Notes: generated from the sequence alone by a model not told the origin. DNA of 64,000 nucleotides from Blautia schinkii (GCF_013304825.1 NZ_JAAWUO010000014.1:1-64000); one strand, 5' to 3'; shown: positions 8,965 through 18,455, counted from the stretch's first letter. Translations and numbers: made by a program.

Positions 8965-11340
8965 TTATATTTCTGCCATATGTCCATTTAACAGGACTTT
9001 CCACCCGGAAAGCTCAAAAGGTCTTACAAACTCTGCTTTCCATTCCTGTGGCAGCTGCAGGATGATCCTCAGCTCATGTTCCTCATAATCTGCCTGCCAT
9101 TTGCAGAATATCATTCCGTCGCTGCACAGAGAAGTTCCCTCTGCCCATCTCAGACCGCAGGGATGAGGCGCAAAAAGAATCTTCTTTTCCAGTTCAGACG
9201 GCTGGTCTAATCCCAATATGTTTTTTTTCAGTAATGCTCCGGCCATTCCGTTAAATCCGTGGCATCCTGATATTGCATTGATATTTTCAAAAAATGTTCC
9301 TGAGCCGACTTTAAGTTCCTCCAGATATACCTGCTTCAGCTCCCGGATCAGTTCTTCTGTTTCTCCCAGTTCCGACAGTACGGCAAATCGTATCATTAAT
9401 CCAATAAAAAGATTGGAACCTGCAATATTGGGATTTGCCGGAAATTCCGGACAGGGGCCCATAGTCTTTATAAACTGCCGGAGATAGATCCTGTCGTTTC
9501 TGTGAAAACCACTGTAGATCTCCAGACTGCGTCCACCTTCCGAAGGACAATCGTTTCGCTTCAGTTTCCCGTCTTCCACGATTGCTCCGTCTCCGCCTCC
9601 GCCAAAGATACCTGCCGTATCATCCAGCCTTTCTATGATCGCCCGCATATCCTGCGCAGCTTTTTTCCATGAAGGCTGCCCGTAGATCTCTCCCAGTCTT
9701 TCCAGAACTTTTACTGCCAGGCAATTATTTGCAATACTGATGGGTTTCAGGGCAAAATCCCGGTTTGCCAGAGACCAGTCCACAAATTCTCCCTTTTCTG
9801 TTTCTATAAGACCTGTTTTTCCCCTGAGAGATAACATTCCATTAACGAATTCTTCTATTCTGCACCGGAACTTTTCCAGAAATGCCCGGTCTCCGGAACG
9901 TTGATAGTAGTCACAAAGTTCTATGGCAAGCCAGTAAGACCAGTTTATGATTCCGGGATCTGTTTTATCTTTTTTACTTCCGGGATAAACTTCCGGAAAA
10001 AATCCCTTCCACATATTTTCTGTCAGCAGAAAATTCTCCAGGAAATCTTTTTCCGTTCCGAGGCTTCCAAACAGCTGCCATGCAGCCTCTGCTGAAAACG
10101 TAGAATCACAAAGCCAGCCGCCTCGTTCTCTCTGAGGACAGTCCATAAAAATATCCAGTGTACTGAGCCGCAAAGTACGTTTTGCGCCTTCATAGATCCG
10201 GTTCAGATCACCGTCATTTGTAAAGAAACTGCAGATGCCCGGATCCGGATAACTGTCATCCAGAACAGATGGCCATCCAAGCCGGATCTCTCCTTCTGTA
10301 TGGAAAAGAAAACGGAGATATCTTACCAGCTTCGGTTCAAAGGTGATCAGATGATAACTGCCCGGTTTCAGATTATATCTTGTCACATAGGTATTGGCCT
10401 TCAGTTCGCCTTCGTAACTTAAATGATCCGTATTGATCAGATCCAGGATCGTCTCTTTTTCAACTTTGACATCAAATTCCACAAATCCCAGTTCCGAAAC
10501 CGGATGTTCAAACACCGCGCTGACTATGCCTGTCTCCGGCTTTATCTGAAGATCCTGTTTCAGCCTGAAGCTTCCGCTGAAAGCTCTTTCCTCAAGTCCC
10601 CGCAATTTTTGCAGAAACTGATTTTCTTCCGGCAGCTGTTCATACCATTCCCGGTTAAAGGTTCTTGCTAATTGAAGCACAAAGCCTTCTCCTGCATTTT
10701 TTGTATCTATCATATCATAGATTCCCATAAAATGACTGATCCTGATTGAATTCAGCGTAGCATAGGGCGCTCTTCTTTCCAGAAAAGTGATCTTTTCCGA
10801 AACCTCCTGTGGTGTCTGCCAGTTCCCTTTTCCCCGGATCCAGGCATAGCTGTCCGGCTTCAGATCATACCACTCAAGGATTCCTCTGGAATGGCTCATG
10901 GTTTCCACATTTGATCTTCTGTAAGCAAGCTCCTGATATAAAAATTCTCCGTTTTTTCCTGTGGCTGCAAGAACATTCCCATTCTCATCTTCTATCTCTG
11001 CAATAAAAATTCCTTTTTCCAGTGTATTATCATTGCAGTATTTACCCATTTTATCAAACGCCGCTATTTCCACAGCAACAGAACTTTTTTCCGCTCCTCC
11101 CTCTGTCTGACTGCCCTCGATATTAAGTACATCCACTCTGCAATAATGATCTGCACATCGTGCCGGCCCACAGGCATATAATTTCCCATTCACAAATAAA
11201 CGATAGCTACTTCTTGCCGCAATGGCGATCCTGATCTTTCTGTGCTCTTTGAGTTCCGCATAAAATCCCAGAAACTGATTATATCTGGTCTTCAGATCCG
11301 TTCCCCACACAGGCTTTGCCTGCTTAAATATATATTCCAT
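8965..11340 (-). CDS. Alpha-L-rhamnosidase, glycoside hydrolase family 78
   Basis: 791 residues with no signal peptide, so cytoplasmic. The N-terminal half carries beta-sandwich modules (sugar-binding-like, around SSYRLFVNGKLYACGPA). The catalytic (alpha/alpha)6 domain starts near residue 370. The GH78 signature is DCPQRERGGWLCD at 400-412. By family knowledge Asp400, Glu405 and Asp412 line the active site, with Glu405 as likely general acid. The second conserved Glu is probably Glu685 in GTFFENINAI. It is first in the minus-strand run GH78 - YesM - YesN - importer, with six bases before the kinase frame. It probably removes L-rhamnose from imported plant or microbial glycosides. Exact substrate unknown. 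Confidence 0.85.
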   Translation of the reverse strand: MEYIFKQAKPVWGTDLKTRYNQFLGFYAELKEHRKIRIAIAARSSYRLFVNGKLYACGPARCADHYCRVDVLNIEGSQTEGGAEKSSVAVEIAAFDKMGKYCNDNTLEKGIFIAEIEDENGNVLAATGKNGEFLYQELAYRRSNVETMSHSRGILEWYDLKPDSYAWIRGKGNWQTPQEVSEKITFLERRAPYATLNSIRISHFMGIYDMIDTKNAGEGFVLQLARTFNREWYEQLPEENQFLQKLRGLEERAFSGSFRLKQDLQIKPETGIVSAVFEHPVSELGFVEFDVKVEKETILDLINTDHLSYEGELKANTYVTRYNLKPGSYHLITFEPKLVRYLRFLFHTEGEIRLGWPSVLDDSYPDPGICSFFTNDGDLNRIYEGAKRTLRLSTLDIFMDCPQRERGGWLCDSTFSAEAAWQLFGSLGTEKDFLENFLLTENMWKGFFPEVYPGSKKDKTDPGIINWSYWLAIELCDYYQRSGDRAFLEKFRCRIEEFVNGMLSLRGKTGLIETEKGEFVDWSLANRDFALKPISIANNCLAVKVLERLGEIYGQPSWKKAAQDMRAIIERLDDTAGIFGGGGDGAIVEDGKLKRNDCPSEGGRSLEIYSGFHRNDRIYLRQFIKTMGPCPEFPANPNIAGSNLFIGLMIRFAVLSELGETEELIRELKQVYLEELKVGSGTFFENINAISGCHGFNGMAGALLKKNILGLDQPSELEKKILFAPHPCGLRWAEGTSLCSDGMIFCKWQADYEEHELRIILQLPQEWKAEFVRPFELSGWKVLLNGHMAEI

Positions 11341-11465
11341 AAAGTTTCTCCTCCCATCAGCCTAAACTTTTCCTGATACCATCATACCAGAAGATCCTGG
11401 TCCGGATAATACGGATATTTTTCTTTTTTCCGGGGAGATTTTTATGTTTTGCTTCTTTTGGGCAC

Positions 11466-11510
11466 ACAAAAAACAGAGACCAGAATTTTGGAAACTTCTG
11501 GTCTCTGTTT
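11466..11510 (-). terminator. Strong intrinsic terminator after the Fe-ADH gene
   Basis: Arms AAACAGAGACCAGAA and TTCTGGTCTCTGTTT are perfectly complementary around a ten-base loop. On the minus strand they are followed by TTTTTTG. It closes the Fe-ADH/aminotransferase operon and separates it from the rhamnosidase locus. Confidence 0.92.
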
Positions 11511-11546
11511 TTATATTTCAGCTATCTTTGCCTTTCCGGAGCTCAT

Positions 11547-12695
11547 TTATAACGCTTCTTCATAAATCGCCAGAATATCCTCGCTGCCTGTTTTCCGGGG
11601 ATTTACTGCAATGTTTCCGCTTTTCATGGCATCCTCTGTCATCTGGGAAAAATGCTCTCTGGTTACTCCCACGTCCGATAATTTTGCGGGAATTTCCAGC
11701 TGTTTATTCAGCTCCCGTACCGCCTGCTCCAGCATTCCTTTGGAAAATTCCTCTGCGCTTTTCTTTTCCGTGGAAATATCGTTGTAGATCTTCCGGTATT
11801 TTTCAAAGGCTGCTTCTTCATTATATTTCACAACGTAAGGGAACAGGATCCCGTTTGCCACGCCGTGAGGCACATTATAAAAGGCACTGACCGGATGGCT
11901 CATGGCATGGATGTTTCCAAGCCTTGCCCAGGAAAAAGCCATCCCTGCAAAAAGAGAGCCTGCCAGCATGTCGGAAGCTGCTTCCCTATTACTGCGGTCT
12001 GCCACGTAAGTCCGGATGCTCCGCCCAATGAGTTCCATTGCCTTTTCGCTCATGGCCTCGGAAAAAGGAGAGGCATCCAGAGAAACGTATGCTTCCTCTG
12101 CATGGATCAGCGCATCCACCCCACAGGCAGCTGCCACAGATGCCGGAACAGATGTAAGAAGTGTCGGATCCAGCAGCGCGTATGCCGGGATCAGCTCATA
12201 AGAAAATACGGTCAGCTTATAATTTCTCTTATGATCCGTGATGACGGAAAAGGCAGTCACCTCAGATCCGGTTCCTGCTGTTGTAGGAATGGCGATCAGC
12301 GGGATGATCGCCCCCGGCACCTTGTCTGCCCCTTCATATTCCGTGATGCTGCCGCCATATTTTGCCACAACACCGACAGCTTTTGCCACATCCATAGGGG
12401 AACCGCCGCCAAGTGCAACAATAAAGTCCGCTCCACTTGCCCGGAACGCTTCTGCTGCACGTTCCACAGTCTCCACAGATGGATTTCCTTCTGTATCACA
12501 GAAGGTGCTGACTGCAATGCCGGCCTGTGTAAGGATTTCTTCACACTGCCCCACTACGCCAAGTCTGTTCAGTGTGGGACCGGAAATGATAAAGCCATGT
12601 TTTCCTCCAAGCTTCCCGGCTGCCCCGGGAAGCTCCTTTAATACACCCTCACCAAAAAGAATATTCTGCGGTACGGAAAATGTAAATCTTTTCAT
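11547..12695 (-). CDS. Iron-containing alcohol dehydrogenase
   Basis: 382 residues from the ATG of MKRFTFSV; an ATG three codons earlier sits too close to the GGAGG site to be used well. Numbering from that earlier ATG, the nucleotide loop is ALGGGSPMDVAKA at 97-109 and the metal ligands fit Asp197, His201, His266 and His280. These have the same spacing as in the FucO-type family, so it should be active. The family interconverts aldehydes and alcohols with NAD(P)H. It is last in an operon after an aminotransferase. The likely job is to reduce the semialdehyde produced by that enzyme to a hydroxy compound. Actual substrate unknown. Confidence 0.9.
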   Translation of the reverse strand: MKRFTFSVPQNILFGEGVLKELPGAAGKLGGKHGFIISGPTLNRLGVVGQCEEILTQAGIAVSTFCDTEGNPSVETVERAAEAFRASGADFIVALGGGSPMDVAKAVGVVAKYGGSITEYEGADKVPGAIIPLIAIPTTAGTGSEVTAFSVITDHKRNYKLTVFSYELIPAYALLDPTLLTSVPASVAAACGVDALIHAEEAYVSLDASPFSEAMSEKAMELIGRSIRTYVADRSNREAASDMLAGSLFAGMAFSWARLGNIHAMSHPVSAFYNVPHGVANGILFPYVVKYNEEAAFEKYRKIYNDISTEKKSAEEFSKGMLEQAVRELNKQLEIPAKLSDVGVTREHFSQMTEDAMKSGNIAVNPRKTGSEDILAIYEEAL

Positions 12696-12713
12696 GCTGT
12701 CCATCTCCTCCGC

Positions 12714-13931
12714 TTATTCTGAAAGTGCTTTTACTGTCTCTTCAATGATGGCAGCCGCCTGATCACAGTCCTCCTCTGTAATGATCAGCGGCGGTACCAT
12801 ACGGATGGTATGTACTCCGATTGCAGTGATCAGAAGATGGCTGTCCAGACAGCCATGCTTTACATCCACACCGTAAATAGCATCATCAAATTCCACGCCT
12901 ACCAGAAGGCCCTGACCACGAACCTCTTTTACATGAGGGATCTTTGCAAGTTTTTCCATAAAATAAGTACCCATCTTTACCGCATTGCCAGCCAGGTCTC
13001 TGTCAAGAAGTTCCCCAACCTCTGCAAGTGCCGCAGCACAGGAAACCGGATGTCCGCCGAAGGTTGTTCCGTGGGAACCAGGTGTGAAAGCTTTTGCCAC
13101 TTCCTCTGTAGCGCAGATCGCGCCGATCGGCATACCTCCTCCAAGAGCCTTTGCCATGGACACGATATCCGGTTTGATCCCGTAATGCATATAGCTCATC
13201 ACCTTACCGGTTCTGCACCAGCCTGTCTGAACCTCATCAATAAGAAGGAGCATATCGTTCTCATCACAAAATTCCCGAAGTCCCTTCATAAATTCCATCG
13301 TTGCCGGATGGACACCGCCCTCGCCCTGTACCGGTTCTACCATGATGGCTATGGTGTTCTCTGTGCAGGCATCCTTGAAAGCTTCAAGGTCATTATAGGG
13401 GGCATAGGAAAATCCGTAGGTCATAGGTCCGAAGCCTACCTGGCATCCGTTTCCCGGCTGTCCGGTTGCGGACATGGCACCAAAGGTTCTTCCGTGGAAG
13501 CCCATTTTTGCAGTTACAATATGGTAACGGTTGGGACCGTATTTTTCGATTCCGTATTTTCTGGCCATTTTGATCATGGCCTCATTTGCCTCTGTACCGG
13601 AATTCTGGAAAAAGATCTTGTCCATTCCGATGGTAGTGCAGACTTTTTCCGCAAGAAGTGCCTGTGGAATGGTATAAGGATAATTGAAGGTATGCATCAG
13701 TGTCTGTGCCTGGTCTACAACCGCTTTTACTACCTTCTCATTGCAGCTTCCTGCGGAGTTTACTGCGATACCTGCATAAAAATCCAGATATTTTTCGCCC
13801 TTCTCATTGTAGATATACTGGTCTTTTGCACTTTCTGCCAGAAAATCCATTCTCTCATAGGTCTCGATCATGTATTTATTTACTTTTTCCTTGATATCCT
13901 CAAATGTCAGTCCTGTTTCTTCCAGCTTCAT
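12714..13931 (-). CDS. Class III PLP aminotransferase (acetylornithine/omega-amino acid type)
   Basis: 405 residues from the ATG of MKLEETGLTF, with GGGGAGG upstream. The start overlaps the stop of the kinase-like gene by four bases (ATGA). Class III hallmarks are present: SGTEAN at 111-116, FHGRTFGAMSATG near 145-157, EPVQGEGG at 199-206, Asp232 in LIDEVQTGWCRTG, and the PLP lysine Lys261 in MAKALGGGMPIG. The wording is closest to acetylornithine aminotransferases, but no arginine-synthesis gene is nearby. Beside an amino acid importer and an Fe-ADH, a catabolic role on an omega-amino acid or diamine is more likely (inference). The amino group would end up on glutamate. Confidence 0.88.
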   Translation of the reverse strand: MKLEETGLTFEDIKEKVNKYMIETYERMDFLAESAKDQYIYNEKGEKYLDFYAGIAVNSAGSCNEKVVKAVVDQAQTLMHTFNYPYTIPQALLAEKVCTTIGMDKIFFQNSGTEANEAMIKMARKYGIEKYGPNRYHIVTAKMGFHGRTFGAMSATGQPGNGCQVGFGPMTYGFSYAPYNDLEAFKDACTENTIAIMVEPVQGEGGVHPATMEFMKGLREFCDENDMLLLIDEVQTGWCRTGKVMSYMHYGIKPDIVSMAKALGGGMPIGAICATEEVAKAFTPGSHGTTFGGHPVSCAAALAEVGELLDRDLAGNAVKMGTYFMEKLAKIPHVKEVRGQGLLVGVEFDDAIYGVDVKHGCLDSHLLITAIGVHTIRMVPPLIITEEDCDQAAAIIEETVKALSE

Positions 13932-14608
13932 TTCTTTTCCTCCCCTTTTGTGATCTGTTCTGATAAGATCTGTTCCCGTGTGATCAGACCCTTCATCACC
14001 AGATATTCTTCGATCATCTTTACACATCCTGCAATTCCGACTTTTTCACTGTTCAGCGTCATATCGTAATTGACGGGATTGGTCCAGTAATTTCCTTTTG
14101 TATAATATTTATAATAATCCGCCCTGTACTTATCTGTGTTCTCAATGGTAGCTGCTGCCACATCTGCGGATACCTTCATCCTCTGCATGGTCCGCTCCAG
14201 ACAAAAGGCACGCGGCGCTTCGATATAGATACTTACCACATTTTTTCTGCCCTTTAAGACATAATCCGCGCATTTACCGACGATCACGCAGGATTCCTGA
14301 TCTGCCAGATTTCTGATGATCTGTGACTGATACTCAAACAACCGGTCATCGGAAACAAATTTCTCGTTTCTCGCAATGTACTGCCTGGATCTGGGCAGCC
14401 CTTTAAGAAATCCTGTAAATCCTCCGTTACTGCGGATACGCTCATTGATATCCAGGAAAAGCTTTTCATCCAGTCCGCTCATCTGGCTTGCCAGTGTCAG
14501 GATACGATTTTCATAACAGTGGATCCCAAGGTCTTTTGCCAGCATGGAGGCGATTTCCTTTCCGCCGGTTCCAAAACCTCTGGCAAAGGTTACAATAAAA
14601 TTTTCCAT
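13928..14608 (-). CDS. Cytidylate-kinase-like family protein
   Basis: 226 residues. The N-terminus ARGFGTGGKEIA (9-20) is a P-loop of the cytidylate-kinase-like family, followed by the family-typical DLGIHCYENRILTLAS. The middle contains CVIVGKCADYVLK and a long charged helix. These proteins are widespread in Lachnospiraceae and often sit beside transport or regulatory genes; their substrate is not established. It lies between the amino acid ABC ATPase (13-base gap) and the aminotransferase (four-base overlap), so it is co-transcribed and translationally coupled. A role in nucleotide-based regulation of this operon is possible but unproven. Confidence 0.85.
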   Translation of the reverse strand: MENFIVTFARGFGTGGKEIASMLAKDLGIHCYENRILTLASQMSGLDEKLFLDINERIRSNGGFTGFLKGLPRSRQYIARNEKFVSDDRLFEYQSQIIRNLADQESCVIVGKCADYVLKGRKNVVSIYIEAPRAFCLERTMQRMKVSADVAAATIENTDKYRADYYKYYTKGNYWTNPVNYDMTLNSEKVGIAGCVKMIEEYLVMKGLITREQILSEQITKGEEKK

Positions 14609-14620
14609 TTTATACTCCTC

Positions 14621-15361
14621 CTATCCTGCCAGATAACGGCTCAAAAATTCTCTGGTACGGGCATTTTTAGGATTTTTAAACAGCTCCGCCGGAGGTGCAT
14701 CCTCCACAATGTAACCCTGATCCATAAAAATCGTCCTGGTGGAAACATCTCTGGCAAATGCCATCTCATGAGTCACAATGATCATAGTAAGGCCTGTGGT
14801 CGCCAGCTCCTTCATAACATTTAAAACCTCTCCTACCATCTCCGGGTCCAGTGCTGATGTAGGTTCATCAAAAAGCAGGACCTCAGGATTCATGCAAAGC
14901 GATCTTGCAATGGCAACCCTCTGCTTCTGTCCACCAGAAAGCTGTGTTGGATTTGCATTGATAAACGGTGCCATTCCTACCTGCTTCAGATGTGTGATCG
15001 CCCTGTCAAAGGCTTCTTCCTTTGACAGATGAAGGACTTTTCTTGTACAGAGCATACAGTTCTGAAGAACAGTCATGTTGTTAAAGAGATTAAAGGACTG
15101 AAATACCATGCCGACCTTTGACCTATAATCATTGATCTCCTTCTGTACTGCTCCGATCTCTTTTCCATGATAGCGTATCTTTCCGCTGGTCTGGGTTTCC
15201 AGCTTGTTGATACAGCGAAGCAGAGTGGATTTTCCGGAACCGGAGGAACCAACAATACAGATGATCTCGCCCGGCTCCACGTTGAAGTCAATTTTTCGCA
15301 GTACTTCATGCTGTCCAAATGCTTTACTTAATTCCTCAACGGATATGATTGCATCACCCAT
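14621..15361 (-). CDS. Polar amino acid ABC transporter ATP-binding protein
   Basis: 246 residues, full length for the GlnQ family. Walker [10 protein letters not shown] at 38-46, a Q-loop in [18 protein letters not shown], the signature LSGGQKQR, Walker [21 protein letters not shown], and the switch His in [13 protein letters not shown] are all intact. It powers import through the permease encoded 13 bases upstream. Gene order binding protein - permease - ATPase is the usual polar amino acid uptake arrangement. Confidence 0.95.
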   Translation of the reverse strand: MGDAIISVEELSKAFGQHEVLRKIDFNVEPGEIICIVGSSGSGKSTLLRCINKLETQTSGKIRYHGKEIGAVQKEINDYRSKVGMVFQSFNLFNNMTVLQNCMLCTRKVLHLSKEEAFDRAITHLKQVGMAPFINANPTQLSGGQKQRVAIARSLCMNPEVLLFDEPTSALDPEMVGEVLNVMKELATTGLTMIIVTHEMAFARDVSTRTIFMDQGYIVEDAPPAELFKNPKNARTREFLSRYLAG

Positions 15362-15374
15362 TATTTTTCCCTCC

Positions 15375-16139
15375 TTACGGATTTTCCATATATTCCACTG
15401 CCAGTGCGTAGTTCTCTGTTTTCTTCATCTTCTTTTCAAGGAATGTAAACAGACGGTTGAATACAAAGCAGAGTACAAAATAGATCACTGCAATAACAAG
15501 ATAGGATTCAAAATATTTATAATAATTTCCGCCTACAGTCTTTGCTGCCATAAACAGCTCCTGAACTGCTATAACATTCAGAACGGAAGTCATTTTCAGA
15601 TTTGTAAGAAATGTATTTGCCATCTCAGGGATGATATTTTTGAAAGCCTGCGGAAGTACCACGTAGATCATGGTCTTCATAGGTGACATTCCCATGGCCC
15701 AGGCGCCTTCCCTCTGCCCCATATCAATGGAACCGATGCCGGCTCTGACAGTTTCTGCCATGTAGGCTCCGGTGTTCAGTACCGTTACCATAACACCTGC
15801 AAACAATGGTGTAATATTCACATTTGCCTGACGGATACCATAATACAGGACCATCGCCTGAACGATCATAGGTGTGTCTCTGAAAACCTCCACATAGATC
15901 CTGCAGATTGCCTTTAAAATTTTAAAAATTCCTTTTTTCAGAATGCTGTCGCCTTCATTGATACGGATATCCTGGATGATACCGATGATATAGCCCAGCA
16001 GGAAACCAAGAATGGTTCCTGCTACAGCTATATAGAGAGTCAGCCAGGTTCCTTCCAGAAACATACCGGAATATTTTTTTGCCAGAAAGATCATCCATTC
16101 CAGGGAATTGGACGGATCTGTAATTGAAAAACCTAACAT
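15375..16139 (-). CDS. Polar amino acid ABC transporter permease
   Basis: 254 residues, HisM/GlnP family. Several membrane helices are visible (for example [20 protein letters not shown] and [15 protein letters not shown]-like segments near the end). The EAA-like loop [20 protein letters not shown] is followed by [14 protein letters not shown], the family's ATPase contact. It lies 18 bases after the binding-protein stop and 13 before the ATPase gene. Confidence 0.93.
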   Translation of the reverse strand: MLGFSITDPSNSLEWMIFLAKKYSGMFLEGTWLTLYIAVAGTILGFLLGYIIGIIQDIRINEGDSILKKGIFKILKAICRIYVEVFRDTPMIVQAMVLYYGIRQANVNITPLFAGVMVTVLNTGAYMAETVRAGIGSIDMGQREGAWAMGMSPMKTMIYVVLPQAFKNIIPEMANTFLTNLKMTSVLNVIAVQELFMAAKTVGGNYYKYFESYLVIAVIYFVLCFVFNRLFTFLEKKMKKTENYALAVEYMENP

Positions 16140-16157
16140 ATCTCCACCCCGCTTTGA

Positions 16158-17030
16158 TTAGTTTGCTGCCGGCTGCTGTGTCAGGACGGTATCCATAAGC
16201 TCATCCATTTTTTCCTTGTCATCCCAGCCAATATCATCCATGGCACCCTGCAGCTTATCTCTCAGCTCTGTATCATCTTTTCTTGTTGCGATGCAGACAT
16301 TGACCATTTCATCATCATTTTTAAAGGTGTCCTTCTCATCCAGGTTGATGATCTTCAGATCCTTGTTTGTCAGTGCTGCTGATTCTGCTGTAGGAACATC
16401 TACAACGCAGACATCTGCAACTCCGTTGGAGATTGCCATAAAGCACTCTGATGTTGTCTCATAGTTTCCGGACTGCTCTGCACCGTCGATCTGATCCAGA
16501 AGCGGTACCCATCCGGTTCCAAGCTGTGTGGTAACCTTGCAGCCTGTTCCTGCAAGATCGGAAAGACCTTTGACATCGTCATATTTGCCTCCTGCCTTTA
16601 CCACGATACAGTTATCTCTGTAATAATATGGTTCTGTAAATGCATATGATTTTTCTCTTTCTGCCGTTTTTCCCATGCCTGCGATGATACAGTCATAATC
16701 GCCGGCATCCATGGAGATTCCGATGGAGGACCATTCAACCTTGTGGATCTCCAGCTTCATTCCAAGCTGATCTGCAAGCTTCTGAGCTACTGCCACATCG
16801 TAGCCATATGCGTAATAATCACTGCCGTAAATAGGTTCTGCCTTGCTTCCGTCCGGGGTTGTATCTGTATCCTGGGTCCAGTTGAACGGTGCATATGCAC
16901 ATTCCATGCCAACCCTTAACACATCCTTATCTGATTTGTCTGCTGCCCATGTGGAAGCTGCTGTAGATGCTAACATTGCTACGGAAATAATACCTGTGAT
17001 CACCATTTTGCCTAAAAGATTTTTTTTCAT
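16158..17030 (-). CDS. Polar amino acid-binding protein of an ABC importer
   Basis: 290 residues from the ATG of MKKNLLGKM, which follows GAGGAGG at good distance. A longer frame runs up into the leader and is not the start. Signal peptide about 1-30 ends in AASTWAAD; no lipobox cysteine. The mature protein has the family-3 binding fold, including LRVGMECAYAPFNWT, YDCIIAGMGKTAEREKSYAF and TEPYYYRDN. The opening of the mature part with a Glu after GM and an aromatic pair resembles binders of polar amino acids. It is first in the import operon and is preceded by a terminator-type leader. Confidence 0.92.
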   Translation of the reverse strand: MKKNLLGKMVITGIISVAMLASTAASTWAADKSDKDVLRVGMECAYAPFNWTQDTDTTPDGSKAEPIYGSDYYAYGYDVAVAQKLADQLGMKLEIHKVEWSSIGISMDAGDYDCIIAGMGKTAEREKSYAFTEPYYYRDNCIVVKAGGKYDDVKGLSDLAGTGCKVTTQLGTGWVPLLDQIDGAEQSGNYETTSECFMAISNGVADVCVVDVPTAESAALTNKDLKIINLDEKDTFKNDDEMVNVCIATRKDDTELRDKLQGAMDDIGWDDKEKMDELMDTVLTQQPAAN

Positions 17031-17105
17031 ATTTGTTTCCTCCTCTTCTACATAGCTGGCACAAAACATATTTAGCTGGTCAACCTGAACGTTTTCGCCT
17101 GTAAA

Positions 17106-17154
17106 CAAAAAGGGCGCTGAAAGAAATTCTTCATTTCCTTCAACGCCTTTGTTG
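17106..17154 (-). promoter_or_regulatory. Attenuator leader of the amino acid ABC operon (terminator plus hexaloop hairpin)
   Basis: On the minus strand CAAC-AAAGGC-GTTG (17141-17154) forms a small hairpin with a six-base loop. Its 3' half is also the 5' arm of an intrinsic terminator (GGCGTTGAAGGAAAT against ATTTCTTTCAGCGCC) that ends in TTTTTG. The two structures exclude each other. The transcript should start near 17161, so the leader begins directly before the small hairpin. It looks like an antitermination control of the import genes. Confidence 0.65.
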
Positions 17155-17167
17155 TTTGATAGACTTC

Positions 17168-17195
17168 ATTATACTCAGGAGAAGCTTTTCGTCAA
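17168..17195 (-). promoter_or_regulatory. SigmaA promoter of the amino acid ABC operon
   Basis: On the minus strand TTGACG (17190-17195), a 16-base spacer and TATAAT (17168-17173) form a near-consensus promoter between the PucR gene and the transport operon. Confidence 0.8.
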
Positions 17196-17258
17196 CTTTT
17201 ATTTTGCACAAATTAACTGTTCATTTTGCACAGTCCTGTAAATATATGAACCTGTTCT

Positions 17259-18455
17259 TCAGGAAAACATCAGCTGCTTGATCAGGATACAGTTTATCAT
17301 ATCCAGATATTCCATATAGTCATCCAGCTCAAAATCTATCAGCTCCTGGATCTTATTCAGCCGGTACTGCAGGGAATTTCTGTGAATAAAAAGCTCCTTC
17401 GCCGTTTTTCCGATGCTGAACCCGTTCATGTAATAGGCAAGCAGGGTATCTAGGAGAAACGTTCCGTTGGCATGATCATATTCCTCCAGCTTTCCCAGCC
17501 GTTCATTGCAGTAATTCAGGATCTCATCATGGTTGTCATTGTTGAACAGATACTGATAAATTCCCATGGCTGTTGCACTTAAAACTTTCTTGTGCTTGGG
17601 ATTTGGAAGTATGTCTTTTTTGGGGATCAGACGCTTTGCCTCCTGATAGCTGGTGCCGAAGTCTGCCGGATTGGTGTAGATGCCGCCCAGGATACAGGTG
17701 CTTCGGATTGTTCCGTGAAACTGCGGACTGGCATCGATCTTCTGCAGAACCTTCTCCAGCTCATGTTCAATGCTTTTGTCTTTTTTTGCCTCAAAAAGAA
17801 GGACAAATTTGTTGAGAAACCGGAGGAACATGGGATTTCCCTCCATTGCCATGACTTCCTGGTTCAGATAATTGGCATAATACTCGTAGATATGCTCATC
17901 CTGCTCCAGATTGATGCCGTATTTCCGGTCAGCCACAATGATCCCTACTCTGCAGGGTGTTGTAAAGTTGATCCCGAACTGCTGGGAGATTTTTTCGATA
18001 TAACGGTCATTAACATCATAGCCAAACAGAAGATTATAAAGATAATCTCCCATCCGCCTGTTCTGCATTTCATATTCCAGGATGATCTTTCCCACACTCT
18101 GGGCAATATCCACAAAAGAAGCTCCCTTCCACCGGATGTAAAACAGCGGAAGCTTCAATTCATTAGCTTTGTCGATCATCTCCTTCGGAACGGGTTCTTT
18201 GTCATCGGTGATAGAAATCCCAAAGCCTGAGATTCCAAGCCCATATAGTTCTTCCATGGCTTTCCCTGCTTCTTCCAGGTCAAACCGGACATAGTCTACC
18301 ACACACAGGGCAAAATTTCCCTGGTTCATATGCTCCTCAAAAGGCCGGGTCTGCACCATATAGGTCCATGTGACAGGTCTTGCGAGACCTTTTTCCCCGG
18401 CGATCAGCTCCACTCCGTCCAGCTGCAGCTCCAGTATATCCTGACAGGTGATCAT
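17259..18455 (-). CDS. PucR-family transcriptional regulator
   Basis: 398 residues from the ATG of MITCQDILEL, nine bases after AAGGAG; the upstream ATGs are less well placed. The N-terminal PucR domain (about 1-125) includes ELIAGEKGLARPVTWTYM. A middle regulatory region follows. The C-terminal PucR helix-turn-helix includes SIGKTAKELFIHRNSLQYRL near the end. PucR proteins typically control purine, amino acid or amine catabolism by sensing a metabolite. It lies directly upstream of the amino acid import/aminotransferase operon and downstream of the OFA carrier, all on one strand, so it is the natural local regulator. Confidence 0.92.
   Translation of the reverse strand: MITCQDILELQLDGVELIAGEKGLARPVTWTYMVQTRPFEEHMNQGNFALCVVDYVRFDLEEAGKAMEELYGLGISGFGISITDDKEPVPKEMIDKANELKLPLFYIRWKGASFVDIAQSVGKIILEYEMQNRRMGDYLYNLLFGYDVNDRYIEKISQQFGINFTTPCRVGIIVADRKYGINLEQDEHIYEYYANYLNQEVMAMEGNPMFLRFLNKFVLLFEAKKDKSIEHELEKVLQKIDASPQFHGTIRSTCILGGIYTNPADFGTSYQEAKRLIPKKDILPNPKHKKVLSATAMGIYQYLFNNDNHDEILNYCNERLGKLEEYDHANGTFLLDTLLAYYMNGFSIGKTAKELFIHRNSLQYRLNKIQELIDFELDDYMEYLDMINCILIKQLMFS

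Noticed and set aside
12810-14069. A 419-codon open frame on the plus strand
   Set aside because: Antisense to the aminotransferase and kinase-like genes, Cys/His-rich and without motifs; a shadow frame.
17161-17175. TGA-AGTCTA-TCA as a first ANTAR hairpin for the amino acid ABC operon
   Set aside because: It overlaps the -10 box and would not be transcribed as a whole.
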